Assembly: GCA_910584495.1 (NCBI GenBank)
Contig: CAJUAR010000021.1
Span: 1-39,998, forward strand
Origin: an uncultured Muribaculaceae bacterium
Lineage (GTDB): Bacteria > Bacteroidota > Bacteroidia > Bacteroidales > Muribaculaceae
Reading direction: 5' to 3'
DNA: 39,998 nucleotides
This document shows, piece by piece, positions 1 to 9,170 of this stretch (positions are counted from its first letter, which is position 1; each line of letters begins with the position of its first letter). Position numbers and translations under genes: made by a program. The notes beneath the pieces were generated by a model. The model did not search any database and was not told the DNA's origin. It saw nothing but the letters and a program-made list of their open reading frames with translations.

Positions 1-172
1 TATGGCTGTGGTTTTGCTGCCGTGCGAGGTGAGGCTGTCGCCTTTTCATTGTTAATATTGCACTGACGTGCTTGGTCGCCTCTATAGCTTCGCGCTGCCG
101 GTTTGCTGCCGGTGCGAGGTGAGGACACCTCGCCTCCATAATCGCCTCCATGGCCTCGCGCTTGCAGAGAGA
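1..172. repeat. Modular palindromic repeat, two units
   Basis: This gene-free stretch at the window edge holds two adjoining units of the repeat family found throughout the window. The first (about 1-99) is the long form, with a GCACTGACGTGC hairpin at 60-71. The second is the short form, with the perfect 8-bp-stem hairpin GCGAGGTG/CACCTCGC at 114-133. A degenerate GCCTCCATGGCCTCGCGCTTGC flank follows and ends close to the stop codon of the gene at 173. The flank differs from other copies (a CC for TT change and an extra GCCTCCATAATC), so this copy is older or decaying. Confidence 0.8.
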
Positions 173-1741
173 CTAATATAAGTCGAGGGTCAATTTAGAA
201 GGTCTTTGCAAAGTAGAAATATATTCATTGCCATGACGGTCAGTTACTTTAATTTCTATGGGTGTGTTTTTTTTCTTGGCTTTAGCTTTGAAAAGATGCA
301 TGGTAAACACGGGCCTTACCGTTCCGATTAGTTTATTGCCTTGCTGTGTGTATGGTATTGGGCAGGAAAGAAGAAATAATGGGTCTTTATCTCTCACACG
401 CTCAACAACAAGAGGCTTTCCATTCTCAAACATTTCCACATTCCATCCCGGACCAAATCCCCAGACATTTACTAAAACTTCGTTTGTTTTCTTTCGACCT
501 ACAGCATAGCTTGCTGCGAGTTCCGTATCTTCAAATTCTACTTCGTTTAAGTCGTATGCCCGGAATTGAACCTGCTTGGGAACACCGGTTCCTTTGTAAA
601 AGTCAGTAAACTTTGCTCCATCCCATTGCCATACGGCATATCCAGACGGAGTTCCGTCGCGACATATATTATTGTCATTACCAAGGTCGACACGGGCATT
701 GAGCCACCATGAGCCACATACGGCACCATAGTTGTTTTCGTATATTTTCCCGTCCTCTGACTTAGTGGCATAACTTACATGAGTATGACCCGAAAGCACC
801 TTGACATTGCTGAAATCATTAAGGGTATCTATGAGCTCTTCTGCATTTTCGAGATAGAAGTTTTTTGACCCTCCCGGGAAATAGAACAAAGGAGCATGCA
901 TACACACAACCAGAGGTGCTGTTTTGTCCGAAACAGTCTCAAGGTCTTTTTTGAGCCAATCGAGTTGATAGCGAGTTATCCTATTTTTGTAGACGCACTC
1001 TCCATCCTTGCTAAGCATCGGACTGTTGTCTGCGACCTCAATATTATCGAGAATAACAAAATGTATGCCGCCTTTGTTAAATGAATAATAATTTGGACCG
1101 ATGTGCCTTCGCCATTCTCCGGCAGCGTCGAAATCATTCATCGCCGTATTGTCATTATCATGATTTCCCATCACGCTGTATAATGGTCCATTGAGTTTTC
1201 GCAGGTCGGAGTATGCTTCCGGAAGGCCATAACGATTACTTCTCCAATAGCAGTCGTGGGCCTGATCTCCCAGCGCAATCAGAAATGGAGAAAGCCCGAG
1301 ATTTTTTAAAGAATCGATGGTTGCATTGATGTCGGGAACCGTGGTTTTATTGAAACATGAAACCTCTCCATGCCGATTACTGATTTGATTATCGGCAAAA
1401 GCAATAAAGGCAAAACGAGAATCGTCGACTTTGCGCAGTGTGAAATTCACTTGTTCGTCTTCGTCTGAAGGACTTGTCACCAGCTTCCAAAACAAGGGAA
1501 GATTGACATTATACTCAGCACTTTCATACCCTGATGGAGACGAAATGAAAACAATACCGCTTGCTTTATCCGTATTCAAGCTAAAGTAACCGCTGTTGTT
1601 TGTGAGCACAATTTCCTTGCCATCGGAAACCGGAACGTTTGCAATACCGGTTCCTTCAGTGTCTTTTACATAACCATCGACCTCAGCAGCATTTGCCAAT
1701 GCTGACACGAAGCCAAAAATAGGAATTATAAATTTTCTCAT
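173..1741 (-). CDS. Secreted calcineurin-like phosphoesterase
   Basis: This 522-residue secreted metallophosphoesterase probably removes phosphate from an organic substrate in the periplasm or at the cell surface. A signal peptide covers about residues 1-18. A beta-rich carboxypeptidase-regulatory-like domain follows (about 20-85, starting EVDGYVKDTEGTGIANVPV). The calcineurin-like domain then shows the metal-binding blocks ALGDQAHD, VMGNHDND, MHAPLF and LSGHTHVSY in order. The first block reads FADNQ where many relatives have a D-x-H, which may change the first metal site. A beta-rich C-terminal domain completes the family's usual three-part layout. It lies 69 bp after susD on the same strand, so it is probably the last gene of the susC-susD operon and acts on the compound that pair imports. 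The substrate cannot be read from sequence. Confidence 0.87.
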   Translation of the reverse strand: MRKFIIPIFGFVSALANAAEVDGYVKDTEGTGIANVPVSDGKEIVLTNNSGYFSLNTDKASGIVFISSPSGYESAEYNVNLPLFWKLVTSPSDEDEQVNFTLRKVDDSRFAFIAFADNQISNRHGEVSCFNKTTVPDINATIDSLKNLGLSPFLIALGDQAHDCYWRSNRYGLPEAYSDLRKLNGPLYSVMGNHDNDNTAMNDFDAAGEWRRHIGPNYYSFNKGGIHFVILDNIEVADNSPMLSKDGECVYKNRITRYQLDWLKKDLETVSDKTAPLVVCMHAPLFYFPGGSKNFYLENAEELIDTLNDFSNVKVLSGHTHVSYATKSEDGKIYENNYGAVCGSWWLNARVDLGNDNNICRDGTPSGYAVWQWDGAKFTDFYKGTGVPKQVQFRAYDLNEVEFEDTELAASYAVGRKKTNEVLVNVWGFGPGWNVEMFENGKPLVVERVRDKDPLFLLSCPIPYTQQGNKLIGTVRPVFTMHLFKAKAKKKNTPIEIKVTDRHGNEYISTLQRPSKLTLDLY

Positions 1742-1810
1742 AGTAAAAGAAATAATGAGGAGGTCGCATCGCGGCCTCCTCTATTGAAAACGTAATTAAG
1801 TGTTCGTTTA

Positions 1811-3511
1811 TTATTTCCAGCCATCGTTCTGAGTCAGAGCATCGTTGAGAGCAATCTGTCCGGATGGAATTGGGAACAGGTATTCGCGTTCGGAGAAAAC
1901 ACGAGTCTGAGCACCTGAGGCATCCATATAACCACCAACATTAGTTGGTTGTGATCCTTCAGGGAGAACCGAAACGTTTGCGCCAAGTGTAATGTTGGGA
2001 TGCTTCTTGCTGTCGAGAAGTTCGAGCTGATGCCAGCGGATAAGGTCCCAGTAGCGGAGGTCCTTGTCATAGATAAGCTCGCAGCGGCGGCAACGACGGA
2101 TTTCCCACAACAGGCTGCTTACGCCCATGTTGTTTGCAGGGTCATTCATTGCACTCAAACCGGCAACAGTTTGTGCCGGCAGGTCTGCACGTGCAAACAT
2201 TTTGTTGATTGTCAGATCGAGATCGTCGTTGGTCAAAGTTCCGAGCTCGGCTTTTGCTTCGGCATAGTTCAGACCTACGAGAGCTCCCCAGTAGAGAGGT
2301 GCGCAGGTATAGTTCCAGATAGTGGTTGTATACTCGTAGGACATTTCAGGATTGACGTATTTCTTGACACCATAACCGGTGACAGATGTCATCTTCATCG
2401 AGTTGGGACGCTGGTACGTTGCACCGGTGTAATAAACTACATCGTCGATGGTCTGAGCCAGACGGCCGTCGCGAACAGCCAGGATCGCACTGATGTCTAT
2501 GGTTTTGTCTTCGTTCACCGTTCCTGCGTCGCTTTTGTCTTCCGAGGTCAATGCAAGCGGTTTGCCATCTTTGAACAGATAAGCATCGAAAGCATCTTTG
2601 GTTATACCGCTGATAGGAGTCGACGAGCTTGTGTAGTCGCAAGTGGGGTGCATGAACACGTCTTTCTCATATTCCTTCATGAAGATTATCTCATTGTTGG
2701 CGCTGAGTTCTTTGAGGTAAGAATTGTATATTGCTTGGTAATTCTCGCCTATGGGATAAGCTTTGACAAGAGGCTCGGAGCATGCCACAACTTCCTGGAA
2801 GTATTTTTTAGCACGTTCTTCGTTCTTTTGGTGGTAACGTGCGTAAGAACCCTCAAAGAGGCAGACTTCAGACTTCATGGCAGCCGCCAGATCCTTGCTG
2901 AAGGCATTCTTGCTATTCTGAGCGGCTATATTTTCAACTGCAAAGCTAAGGTCTTCAAGCGCATAGTCCATAACTATGTTGCGGTCGGTACGCGGGCCGA
3001 ACAATTCTTCGCGGTCGGTTGGTTGCAGTGCTTTCTTGATCAGAGGTACATCGCCATAGCAACGGACGAGCTGATAGTACTGGAAGCCGCGGATAAGACG
3101 AGCTATAGCTGTAAAGTTCTGCTTGTCTGCGTCTGTCAAAGTGCTTCCTTCAACGCCTTCGATAATAAGGTTGGCGCGACGGATATGTTTGTAGGGGTTG
3201 TCCCAGCTTGACGAGGATGTGGGAACGTTGATGTTCTTCCATGGGGCAAGCTGATTGCCACCGGTAGCGGATGTTTGGTTATCGTTAAGACCGGGGAAAT
3301 AGAATTCACCGCCGCCGCTTCCGTTGCCATAGCCCGAAAACGTTTCATAAAAGTAGTTGCATTGTCCCTGAACATTTGATGGATTGCTCCAATATGCAGG
3401 GTTCGAAGTCTGAACCGACTCCGGATAGCGGTTGTCGTTAAGGAAGTCGTCGCAGCTTGTGAGCGATGCGGCAGCTATTGCGACAGCTCCAAATATATAG
3501 ATTTTTTTCAT
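1811..3511 (-). CDS. SusD/RagB-family outer-membrane lipoprotein
   Basis: This 566-residue surface lipoprotein is the substrate-capturing lid partner of the SusC channel encoded just upstream. The signal peptide ends in the lipobox LTSC with the lipidated Cys at residue 20. The N-terminal CDDFLNDNRYPES pattern is typical of the family. The middle carries the helical, TPR-like SusD fold (for example IARLIRGFQYYQLVRCYGDVP near 140). The C-terminal EREYLFPIPSGQIALND block is the usual SusD ending. The ATG at 3511 is preferred: a slightly longer frame would need a TTG at 3520 and would weaken the signal peptide. The gene lies 12 bp after the susC stop. Ligand specificity is unknown; the phosphoesterase downstream hints at a phosphorylated compound. 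Confidence 0.93.
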   Translation of the reverse strand: MKKIYIFGAVAIAAASLTSCDDFLNDNRYPESVQTSNPAYWSNPSNVQGQCNYFYETFSGYGNGSGGGEFYFPGLNDNQTSATGGNQLAPWKNINVPTSSSSWDNPYKHIRRANLIIEGVEGSTLTDADKQNFTAIARLIRGFQYYQLVRCYGDVPLIKKALQPTDREELFGPRTDRNIVMDYALEDLSFAVENIAAQNSKNAFSKDLAAAMKSEVCLFEGSYARYHQKNEERAKKYFQEVVACSEPLVKAYPIGENYQAIYNSYLKELSANNEIIFMKEYEKDVFMHPTCDYTSSSTPISGITKDAFDAYLFKDGKPLALTSEDKSDAGTVNEDKTIDISAILAVRDGRLAQTIDDVVYYTGATYQRPNSMKMTSVTGYGVKKYVNPEMSYEYTTTIWNYTCAPLYWGALVGLNYAEAKAELGTLTNDDLDLTINKMFARADLPAQTVAGLSAMNDPANNMGVSSLLWEIRRCRRCELIYDKDLRYWDLIRWHQLELLDSKKHPNITLGANVSVLPEGSQPTNVGGYMDASGAQTRVFSEREYLFPIPSGQIALNDALTQNDGWK

Positions 3512-3523
3512 TGTCTGCAATTG

Positions 3524-6500
3524 TTAGAAAGTTACCTGAAGACCAAAAGAATAGGTGCGCATCATGGGCACGGTACGGCCAAAGCCACCATAAGCATCAT
3601 TAGCAAGGCCACCATATGACTGGGTGATTTCGGGGTCCATTCTTATGTCGCGAACGCCATTGTGGATGTCACACAGGTTATCTGCCGAGAAATAAACACG
3701 AGCTTTCTGAATAAGGGCCTTGGTTGTAATTTTTGCGGGCAATGTATAACCGAATGTCAATGACTTGATTCGCAGATAAGAGAGATTGAGCAGATAGCGC
3801 GACTGAGGATAGAAGTTGGCAGTACCACGGCCAATATTATTGATAGTACCGGCAACGTTACCTGAAGCACACACCATATTGGGATAGCGGTTGCTCTGGT
3901 CTACATTATATCCGATTACTTTATATGTTGGTTGGCCTTCTTCGTTGACACCTTCCTGAATATCATAGTGGTTATACGACTGCTGGTGTGTGAATGTTCC
4001 GAGATTGGAGGCTGCCATAGGAACCATCAGCGAGCCGGTGGCCCAATAGTTGCGTTTGCCTACGCCTTGGAAGAAAATATCGAGGTCGAATCCTTTATAA
4101 GCTCCGCCAAGACGGAAGGAGTATTCGAAACGAGGCAAAGCGTTGCCTATAACTTTGAGGTCACCATGGTTTTCATGTGAACCTACTGCCAGCTTTTTGG
4201 CATCAGGATTCAAAGCAGCTTCGTCATAACCTTCGTCGCCCGGATCATAAATTCTGCCATGAAGTTTGATACGACCGGCGATACCATTGTTGATTACACC
4301 ATTGCCGTCGAGGTCTTTGTACTTCACGTCGCCGGGTCCATAGTGGAAGCCTTGCAGATTTTCAAGACCACTTTGGTTTGCAACACCTTCGGCGTAGTTC
4401 CACGAACCATCTTTATTTTGGCTTGTGAAGTCAGATTCTTCAAAATAGCGGTCGGTTTCAAAGCCCCAGATGTCACCGTAGTACTGGCCGGCGGTGAAGT
4501 TGGATGAACCGGGTTCATAGGTATAAAGGAGGCCATTAGGATTGTTCCACTTGGTTACTTTTGTGCGGGCATCGGAGATTGCAAAAGTTGCATATACATC
4601 CCAGTCGCCGAAGCTCTTGTTCCAACCCAGCGAGAGTTCCCAGCCGCGTGTCTGGAGTTCACCGGCGTTTTGATAAGGAGCTCCTTGACCGAGGACTGAA
4701 GGCAGAACTTCGCCGGGTGCGAGCATGTCTTTGGTTGTGCGCTGGTACCAGTCGAAACCAAATGTAAGAGAGTTGTCGAAGAAGCCAAGATCAAGACCTA
4801 CATCGGTTGTTACGACGCGTTCCCATGTCAGGCTGTTCGATACGAGGGTAGGCATTCCGGCTTCGGTAATCTTTATGCCGTTCTGAAGCCAATGTACGTC
4901 GCCGGCCGTCACAGGAGTGATTGTTGAAATGAACATGTTGTCACCAACAGCTTCGTTGCCGATATGGCCATAAGAGAAACGGAGTTTACCGTTCGACCAC
5001 CAGTCTTTGACAGGGGCAAAATAGCCTTCTTCAGAGAAGCGATAGCCCAAAGAGAACGAGGGGAAGAATGCCCATTGGTCATCAGCCGGGAAACGGCTCG
5101 AACCGTCATAACGACCATTTGCTTCGAAAAGGTAGATGCCCTTGTAGTCGTAGTTCACACGACCGAAGAAACCTGCCGTTGCACGGTTGGTCATGGTAGC
5201 CTTTGTCGAGTAGGTATTTCCGTCGGTCAGGTTGAGGCTGGGAAGACTATTGTCCAACAGACCGGAACGGCGGACATAGAACATGTCGTACTGGTTGCGT
5301 TCTGCTGTACCACCGACCATAATCTTTAAGTTGTGATCCTGTGCGATTGTCTTGTCGTATGTTGCAAAAACATTGACTGTAAACATATCGTTGCGGTAGC
5401 CTTGGCGGGTCGAAGTGGTTGCGCCTTGTGAAGGTGTGGTGAATAAGGTGAACGGTGTGGTTGTCCAGTTGTTCCAGACAGTTGCAGGCGTATAGGCTGA
5501 ATTATAATTCATATTTCTTACCGCATAGGTGAAATCGGCCTGTACTGTAAGGTCTTTGATAATCTCGGCCTGAATCCATGTTTGCAGTCGAGTCTGGTTC
5601 ACTTTGGTAACGTCTTGGTGAGCTCCGTCGCGCAATCCCATTTCGTTACGGAAATAGTAAGGTACACCTTTGTCATCTTTGACATAACCATATGTTTCAT
5701 GGAACGACGGGAAACGCCACATATATTGATATGAATTACGGGTCCAGTTTGGCTCTTTGAACGTACGGTTAAAGAATGCCAGACGGCCGCCGGCTTTCAA
5801 CCAGGGGAAAATCTCTGTTTGAACGGAAGCATTTGCCATGTAGCGGGACAGCTTCTCAGGGTTATATTTCATCAAACCCTCTTTTGTGTCATAACCAAAG
5901 CTGATGCGGTACGATGTTTTGCCGCTTGTTCCTTCAAGGCTGATGTTGTGTTTCTGCGAAGGAGCAGTCTGGAAAAGTGTTTTACCGGTATTCCAGTCGG
6001 CATAACGCACCCATTGGCCGTTATCCATAATAGCATAGTCACCGACATTATCCCAGCTTTCGAAAGGCTGGAGCTCTACAGCACTGGTATATTGTTTGCC
6101 ACCGTGCTGTTCTTGCCAAGCCTTGGCATAGGGAAGAATATCCCAATAATTGGTGCCGAAAATTTCATTAGAGGGTTTGTTGGCAGCACGAGCATAACCC
6201 TGGAGTGCTGTTTCAAGGTCTGTGACAGTATTGGCAAATTCTGGGTAGTAGGATGCGTTGCTCCAGGCAAAGTTATTGACATACTTCAATGATACATGGT
6301 CGCGGCTTTGTCCGGTCTTGGTAGTAATCAAAATTACACCGAAAGCAGCACGTGTACCGTAGATTGAAGCGGATGCGGCATCTTTAAGAACAGAGATGTC
6401 GGCAATATCTTCGGGATTAAGATTGGACATGTCGTCGACAGGTACACCGTCAACTACAATAAGCGGTGATGAGTCCTGTTTGTTAGACAAGGTGCCCGTT

Positions 6501-7039
6501 CCACGAATCTTGATTGTTGGAGTGGCATTGAAGTCACCGTTAGATGTTGTAATGGTAAGACCAGGAACGGTTCCCTGCAGAGCACGTGTGACATCCTGAA
6601 CAGGTCTGCTCTCCATAGTTCGTGCGACGTCGACGGTTGATACTGCACCGGTGAGGTTGGCACGTTTCTGGCTGCCGTAGCCGATTGCCACGAGTTCGTT
6701 GAGTACTTCTGTAGTGGGCTGCAGATAGACAGTCATGTCTTGAGCAGCAGCGATAGTCGAGGGTTTGTATCCAACGTAGCTCACTTCGAGCTGAGTTCCG
6801 GGAGCCACGCGGATTTTGAAATGTCCGAAAGCGTCGGTTGCAACTGCATTCCCTTTGACGCCTTTCTGAGCAACGCTCGCGCCGATAACGGCTTCGTTGT
6901 TCTCGTCAAGCACGGTGCCGTTGATAACGGTCACATTTTGACTTTGACTCTGAGGTTCGGGGGCCGCATAGGCAACAGAAGTACCCAGCATCGGCATTCC
7001 GGCCAACAGAAGCATTGTCAGGTAAAAATGCTTTCTCAT
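3524..7039 (-). CDS. SusC/RagA-family TonB-dependent transporter
   Basis: This 1171-residue outer-membrane channel imports a ligand delivered by the SusD partner, using energy from TonB. After a signal peptide (1-25) comes a carboxypeptidase-D-regulatory-like domain (about 37-110, VINGTVLDENNEAVIGASV). The TonB box/plug start (ELVAIGYGSQKRANLTGAV) follows at about 114-132, then the plug with IRGTGTLSN and PLIVVDGVPVDDMSNLNPED. A 22-strand-type barrel ends in an aromatic terminal strand (YSFGLQVTF). Length is normal for the family. It is the first gene of a susC-susD-phosphoesterase operon. No sigma/anti-sigma pair or hybrid regulator adjoins it and it has no N-terminal STN domain, so it is probably not controlled by the usual anti-sigma route. 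Confidence 0.95.
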   Translation of the reverse strand: MRKHFYLTMLLLAGMPMLGTSVAYAAPEPQSQSQNVTVINGTVLDENNEAVIGASVAQKGVKGNAVATDAFGHFKIRVAPGTQLEVSYVGYKPSTIAAAQDMTVYLQPTTEVLNELVAIGYGSQKRANLTGAVSTVDVARTMESRPVQDVTRALQGTVPGLTITTSNGDFNATPTIKIRGTGTLSNKQDSSPLIVVDGVPVDDMSNLNPEDIADISVLKDAASASIYGTRAAFGVILITTKTGQSRDHVSLKYVNNFAWSNASYYPEFANTVTDLETALQGYARAANKPSNEIFGTNYWDILPYAKAWQEQHGGKQYTSAVELQPFESWDNVGDYAIMDNGQWVRYADWNTGKTLFQTAPSQKHNISLEGTSGKTSYRISFGYDTKEGLMKYNPEKLSRYMANASVQTEIFPWLKAGGRLAFFNRTFKEPNWTRNSYQYMWRFPSFHETYGYVKDDKGVPYYFRNEMGLRDGAHQDVTKVNQTRLQTWIQAEIIKDLTVQADFTYAVRNMNYNSAYTPATVWNNWTTTPFTLFTTPSQGATTSTRQGYRNDMFTVNVFATYDKTIAQDHNLKIMVGGTAERNQYDMFYVRRSGLLDNSLPSLNLTDGNTYSTKATMTNRATAGFFGRVNYDYKGIYLFEANGRYDGSSRFPADDQWAFFPSFSLGYRFSEEGYFAPVKDWWSNGKLRFSYGHIGNEAVGDNMFISTITPVTAGDVHWLQNGIKITEAGMPTLVSNSLTWERVVTTDVGLDLGFFDNSLTFGFDWYQRTTKDMLAPGEVLPSVLGQGAPYQNAGELQTRGWELSLGWNKSFGDWDVYATFAISDARTKVTKWNNPNGLLYTYEPGSSNFTAGQYYGDIWGFETDRYFEESDFTSQNKDGSWNYAEGVANQSGLENLQGFHYGPGDVKYKDLDGNGVINNGIAGRIKLHGRIYDPGDEGYDEAALNPDAKKLAVGSHENHGDLKVIGNALPRFEYSFRLGGAYKGFDLDIFFQGVGKRNYWATGSLMVPMAASNLGTFTHQQSYNHYDIQEGVNEEGQPTYKVIGYNVDQSNRYPNMVCASGNVAGTINNIGRGTANFYPQSRYLLNLSYLRIKSLTFGYTLPAKITTKALIQKARVYFSADNLCDIHNGVRDIRMDPEITQSYGGLANDAYGGFGRTVPMMRTYSFGLQVTF

Positions 7040-7320
7040 AGAATTGTTGGTTTTGTTCGTCAGAATTGAAGTTCTGTTTTAAATAAGGTTTGTTTTATGT
7101 TTTTCTGGTTATCGTTTTGCAACGATTCAAGGTGTTTCTGTGTTTGATTTTATATCCGATTCTTTAAAATTGTTAAAGGTTAACTAAAAAATTGGTAGAA
7201 GAGGACAATTGAGTGTACTCTTCGGCCACAAATTTAAATAAAATTCTTTAACGTAGATATATTAGTCTAAATAATTAATGATGATTAACGTATGTAAATG
7301 CAATTTTAGATTGAGTGCTG
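7040..7320. other. AT-rich leader upstream of susC
   Basis: This 281-bp, strongly AT-rich stretch contains no plausible gene. It should hold the susC promoter and leader. The only minus-strand TAnnTTTG match I find is TAAATTTG at 7229-7236, about 190 bp from the start codon, with no convincing TTTG at the expected upstream spacing. A short dyad (GAAGAG/CTCTTC around 7199-7224) lies just downstream of that box on the transcribed strand and could be an operator or chance. Confidence 0.4.
7229..7236 (-). promoter_or_regulatory. Possible -7 box for susC
   Basis: TAAATTTG on the minus strand fits the Bacteroidetes -7 consensus TAnnTTTG. No clear -33 partner is visible, and it implies an unusually long leader of about 180 bases. 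Confidence 0.3.
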
Positions 7321-7570
7321 AATGAGACAAGCGCGAAGCCATGGAAGCGAGGTGTCCTCACCTCGCCCCGCAGCTAAACCGGCAGCATTACATTTATTAA
7401 ATGCTCGCCTCTGTGTAGCCGGGCAACCGTCCAACCGTGCGAGGTGAGGACACCTCGCCTCCATGGCTTCGCGCTGCCGGTTTGCTGTGCCGTGCGAGGT
7501 GGGGCTATCGCCCTTTCATTGATTATTTGGCACTAAAGTGCTTTGTCGCCTCCATGGCTTCGCGCTCGCA
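7321..7570. repeat. Modular palindromic repeat, three units
   Basis: Three repeat units fill this gene-free stretch. The first is reversed and short-form (hairpin 7347-7366). The second is forward and short-form (hairpin 7439-7458). The third is forward and long-form (7491-7570), with GGGCTATCGCCC at 7502-7513 and the GCACTAAAGTGC hairpin at 7530-7541. The first two units face each other and form a near-perfect inverted repeat with one mismatch. The third ends in GCGAAGCC flank sequence that abuts the sufE stop codon, so the stop TAA and the repeat's TAATGCGAGCGCG edge coincide. Confidence 0.85.
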
Positions 7571-7999
7571 TTATTGTTTGTGGGTGCTGAAGGCCAGGGC
7601 GTAGGCTCGCATTTGTTTAAGCATGGCCAGGAGACCGTTGCTGCGTGTTGGCGAAAGGTGTTCGGCCAGTCCAATTTCGCCGATGAAATGGAGTTTTGCA
7701 TCGAGAATTTCCTGAGGCGTGTGTCCGGAAAGTATTTCCACAAGCATAGAAATTATCCCTTTGACGATAATTGCGTCGGAATCGGCGGCATAATGCACAG
7801 TTCCGTCGGGCTGAAGAGTGGCATCGAGCCACACGCGGCTCTGGCATCCTTCGATGAGACGGTCGGGAGTTTTGAGATTTTCGGGAAGCGGGTCGAGGGC
7901 GTTGCCCATGTCGATGATACAGGCATAGCGGTCCATCCAGTCGTCGATGTCGGCAAATTCGTTGACGAGTTCCTGTTGTTTTTCTTCTATAGTTTGCAT
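7571..7999 (-). CDS. sufE: SufE-family cysteine desulfurase activator
   Basis: This 142-residue SufE-like protein takes persulfide sulfur from the cysteine desulfurase SufS and passes it to the SufBCD scaffold during cytoplasmic iron-sulfur cluster assembly. The decisive motif is RLIEGCQSRVWL, with the sulfur-accepting Cys at residue 52, next to the expected I(x)DMG(x)xLxPLPE region at about 29-40. The start at 7999 (MQTIEEKQQEL) gives the family's normal length. An upstream extension in the same frame reads through repeat sequence and is unlikely to be coding. No other suf genes are nearby. It follows the M28 gene by 87 bp, with a 7-base repeat array between them. Confidence 0.93.
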   Translation of the reverse strand: MQTIEEKQQELVNEFADIDDWMDRYACIIDMGNALDPLPENLKTPDRLIEGCQSRVWLDATLQPDGTVHYAADSDAIIVKGIISMLVEILSGHTPQEILDAKLHFIGEIGLAEHLSPTRSNGLLAMLKQMRAYALAFSTHKQ

Positions 8000-8023
8000 A
8001 GCGTTGTCAGATGTTGAAAGTCG

Positions 8024-8086
8024 AAATTGGCTTCGCGCTCGCATTATGCATTCTGAATTATGCATTATAAATTATGTATTCTACAT
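8024..8086. repeat. 7-base repeat array plus GCGAAGCC flank
   Basis: The GCTTCGCGCTC edge of the modular repeat (8030-8040) is followed directly by 7-base units from 8041: GCATTAT, GCATTCT, GAATTAT, GCATTAT, AAATTAT, GTATTCT, ACATTCA. The last unit contains the stop codon of the M28 gene (8087-8089). The units fit NNATT(A/C)T. Confidence 0.85.
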
Positions 8087-9097
8087 TCAGTATGCTTTTT
8101 CTTTGTAGACGATGTTGAGCACGGTTTGGCCAACGGCGAGGAGAGTGCGGGGCGAAATGTTTGAAAGATTGTCGTTGTGAGTATGCCAGCTGATGGGGAA
8201 TGTGCTTGTTGCCTGGCTGTTGCACTCTATGATGTCGGTGGTCGGAATACCGGCACGCGACAGGAAAATATGGTCGTCGACAACGGCACCGCCCACTTTG
8301 GGAATGAATCGGTCGGCATGTCCGGCCCGTTGGGCTTCGCTCCACACTTTGTCGGTGATGGTTCGTGCATTTGTCTGGCTGAAAGCCTCCTGGTGAAAAC
8401 GAGCATCTTTGCCTCCCACCATGTCGAGCAGAATGCCGTAGACTGGCAGGTTGTCGTGGGTGTAGGGTGTCATGTTCTTGACCCAATACTGAGTGCCGAG
8501 GCACCATGTTTCTTCATTGTTGTCGAAACCTGTCGATTTGCCATAGTCTTCGGCATCGGTAAAGAAAAGGTCGACACCTGCGTTGGGGTGTTCCATGGCG
8601 AGGTTGCGCGCAATTTCGAGGAGAACGGCCACGCCGCTGGCTCCATCGTTAGCACCCGGAATCGGTTCGTTTCTTCTTTCCGGATCGGGACATTCGTCGG
8701 CCCACGGACGAGTGTCCCAGTGGGCGACAAGGAGAATGCGCCGCTGCACCAGTTTGTTGAACTGCGCTATGATGTTGCTTATTGGCAGGCAGTCGCCGTT
8801 GAAGGCCGTCACCGTTGCGTTCTGCACAATGATGCTGTCGGCGCCATAGCTGCGCAGCTTGTCCACAATCCAGTCGCGGCAAGCAGTGTGTCCGGGAGTG
8901 CCGGGCACACGGGGTCCGAAGGCCACTTGTTGTGCCACAAAAGTATAGGCGCTGTCGGCATCGAATTTGCCAAGAATTTCGATTTGTGTCGATGGGGCAT
9001 CGTCGGGAGAAGCTGTTTTTTCTCTGCTCTTGCATGCGGGCATGGTAGATAAGCCAAGAGCCAACGCCGTGACAAGCAATGTAGTGCAAGATTTCAT
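8087..9097 (-). CDS. Secreted M28-family / glutaminyl-cyclase-like protein
   Basis: This 336-residue zinc-dependent enzyme of the M28 fold most resembles the bacterial type II glutaminyl cyclases known from periplasmic Bacteroidetes proteins. Those convert N-terminal Gln to pyroglutamate; a true aminopeptidase is the alternative. The N-terminus carries a signal peptide with a likely lipobox-type Cys at residue 22 (MPACKS). The metal-site pattern is visible: HWDTRPW (H126, D128), GANDGASG (D151), TDAEDYG (E183) and DDHIF (H276), with WHTHND at 304-309. Only a single-metal arrangement is clearly kept, as expected of cyclases. It is transcribed from its own Bacteroidetes-type promoter at 9117-9148 and precedes sufE. 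Confidence 0.82.
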   Translation of the reverse strand: MKSCTTLLVTALALGLSTMPACKSREKTASPDDAPSTQIEILGKFDADSAYTFVAQQVAFGPRVPGTPGHTACRDWIVDKLRSYGADSIIVQNATVTAFNGDCLPISNIIAQFNKLVQRRILLVAHWDTRPWADECPDPERRNEPIPGANDGASGVAVLLEIARNLAMEHPNAGVDLFFTDAEDYGKSTGFDNNEETWCLGTQYWVKNMTPYTHDNLPVYGILLDMVGGKDARFHQEAFSQTNARTITDKVWSEAQRAGHADRFIPKVGGAVVDDHIFLSRAGIPTTDIIECNSQATSTFPISWHTHNDNLSNISPRTLLAVGQTVLNIVYKEKAY

Positions 9098-9116
9098 AAT
9101 TGTCGGTTTTGTTTGG

Positions 9117-9148
9117 CAAAGTTACAAAATTGCAACAATTTCCACAAA
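9117..9148 (-). promoter_or_regulatory. Promoter of the M28-sufE unit
   Basis: On the minus strand TTTG (9145-9148), a 20-base spacer and TAACTTTG (9117-9124) match the Bacteroidetes housekeeping promoter. The -33 box lies inside a perfect 7-bp dyad CCACAAA/TTTGTGG (9142-9157), a possible operator. Confidence 0.75.
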
Positions 9149-9170
9149 TTTTTGTGGCAAAAAGTGAAAT

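Noticed and set aside
2000..3211. Long open frame (403 codons) on the plus strand opposite susD
   Set aside because: It is the mirror of the susD coding frame, with no signal, domain or start context; susD is clear on the other strand.
8177..9052. Plus-strand open frame of 291 codons opposite the M28 gene
   Set aside because: Antisense shadow; composition is Val/Gly/Cys-rich without domain character.
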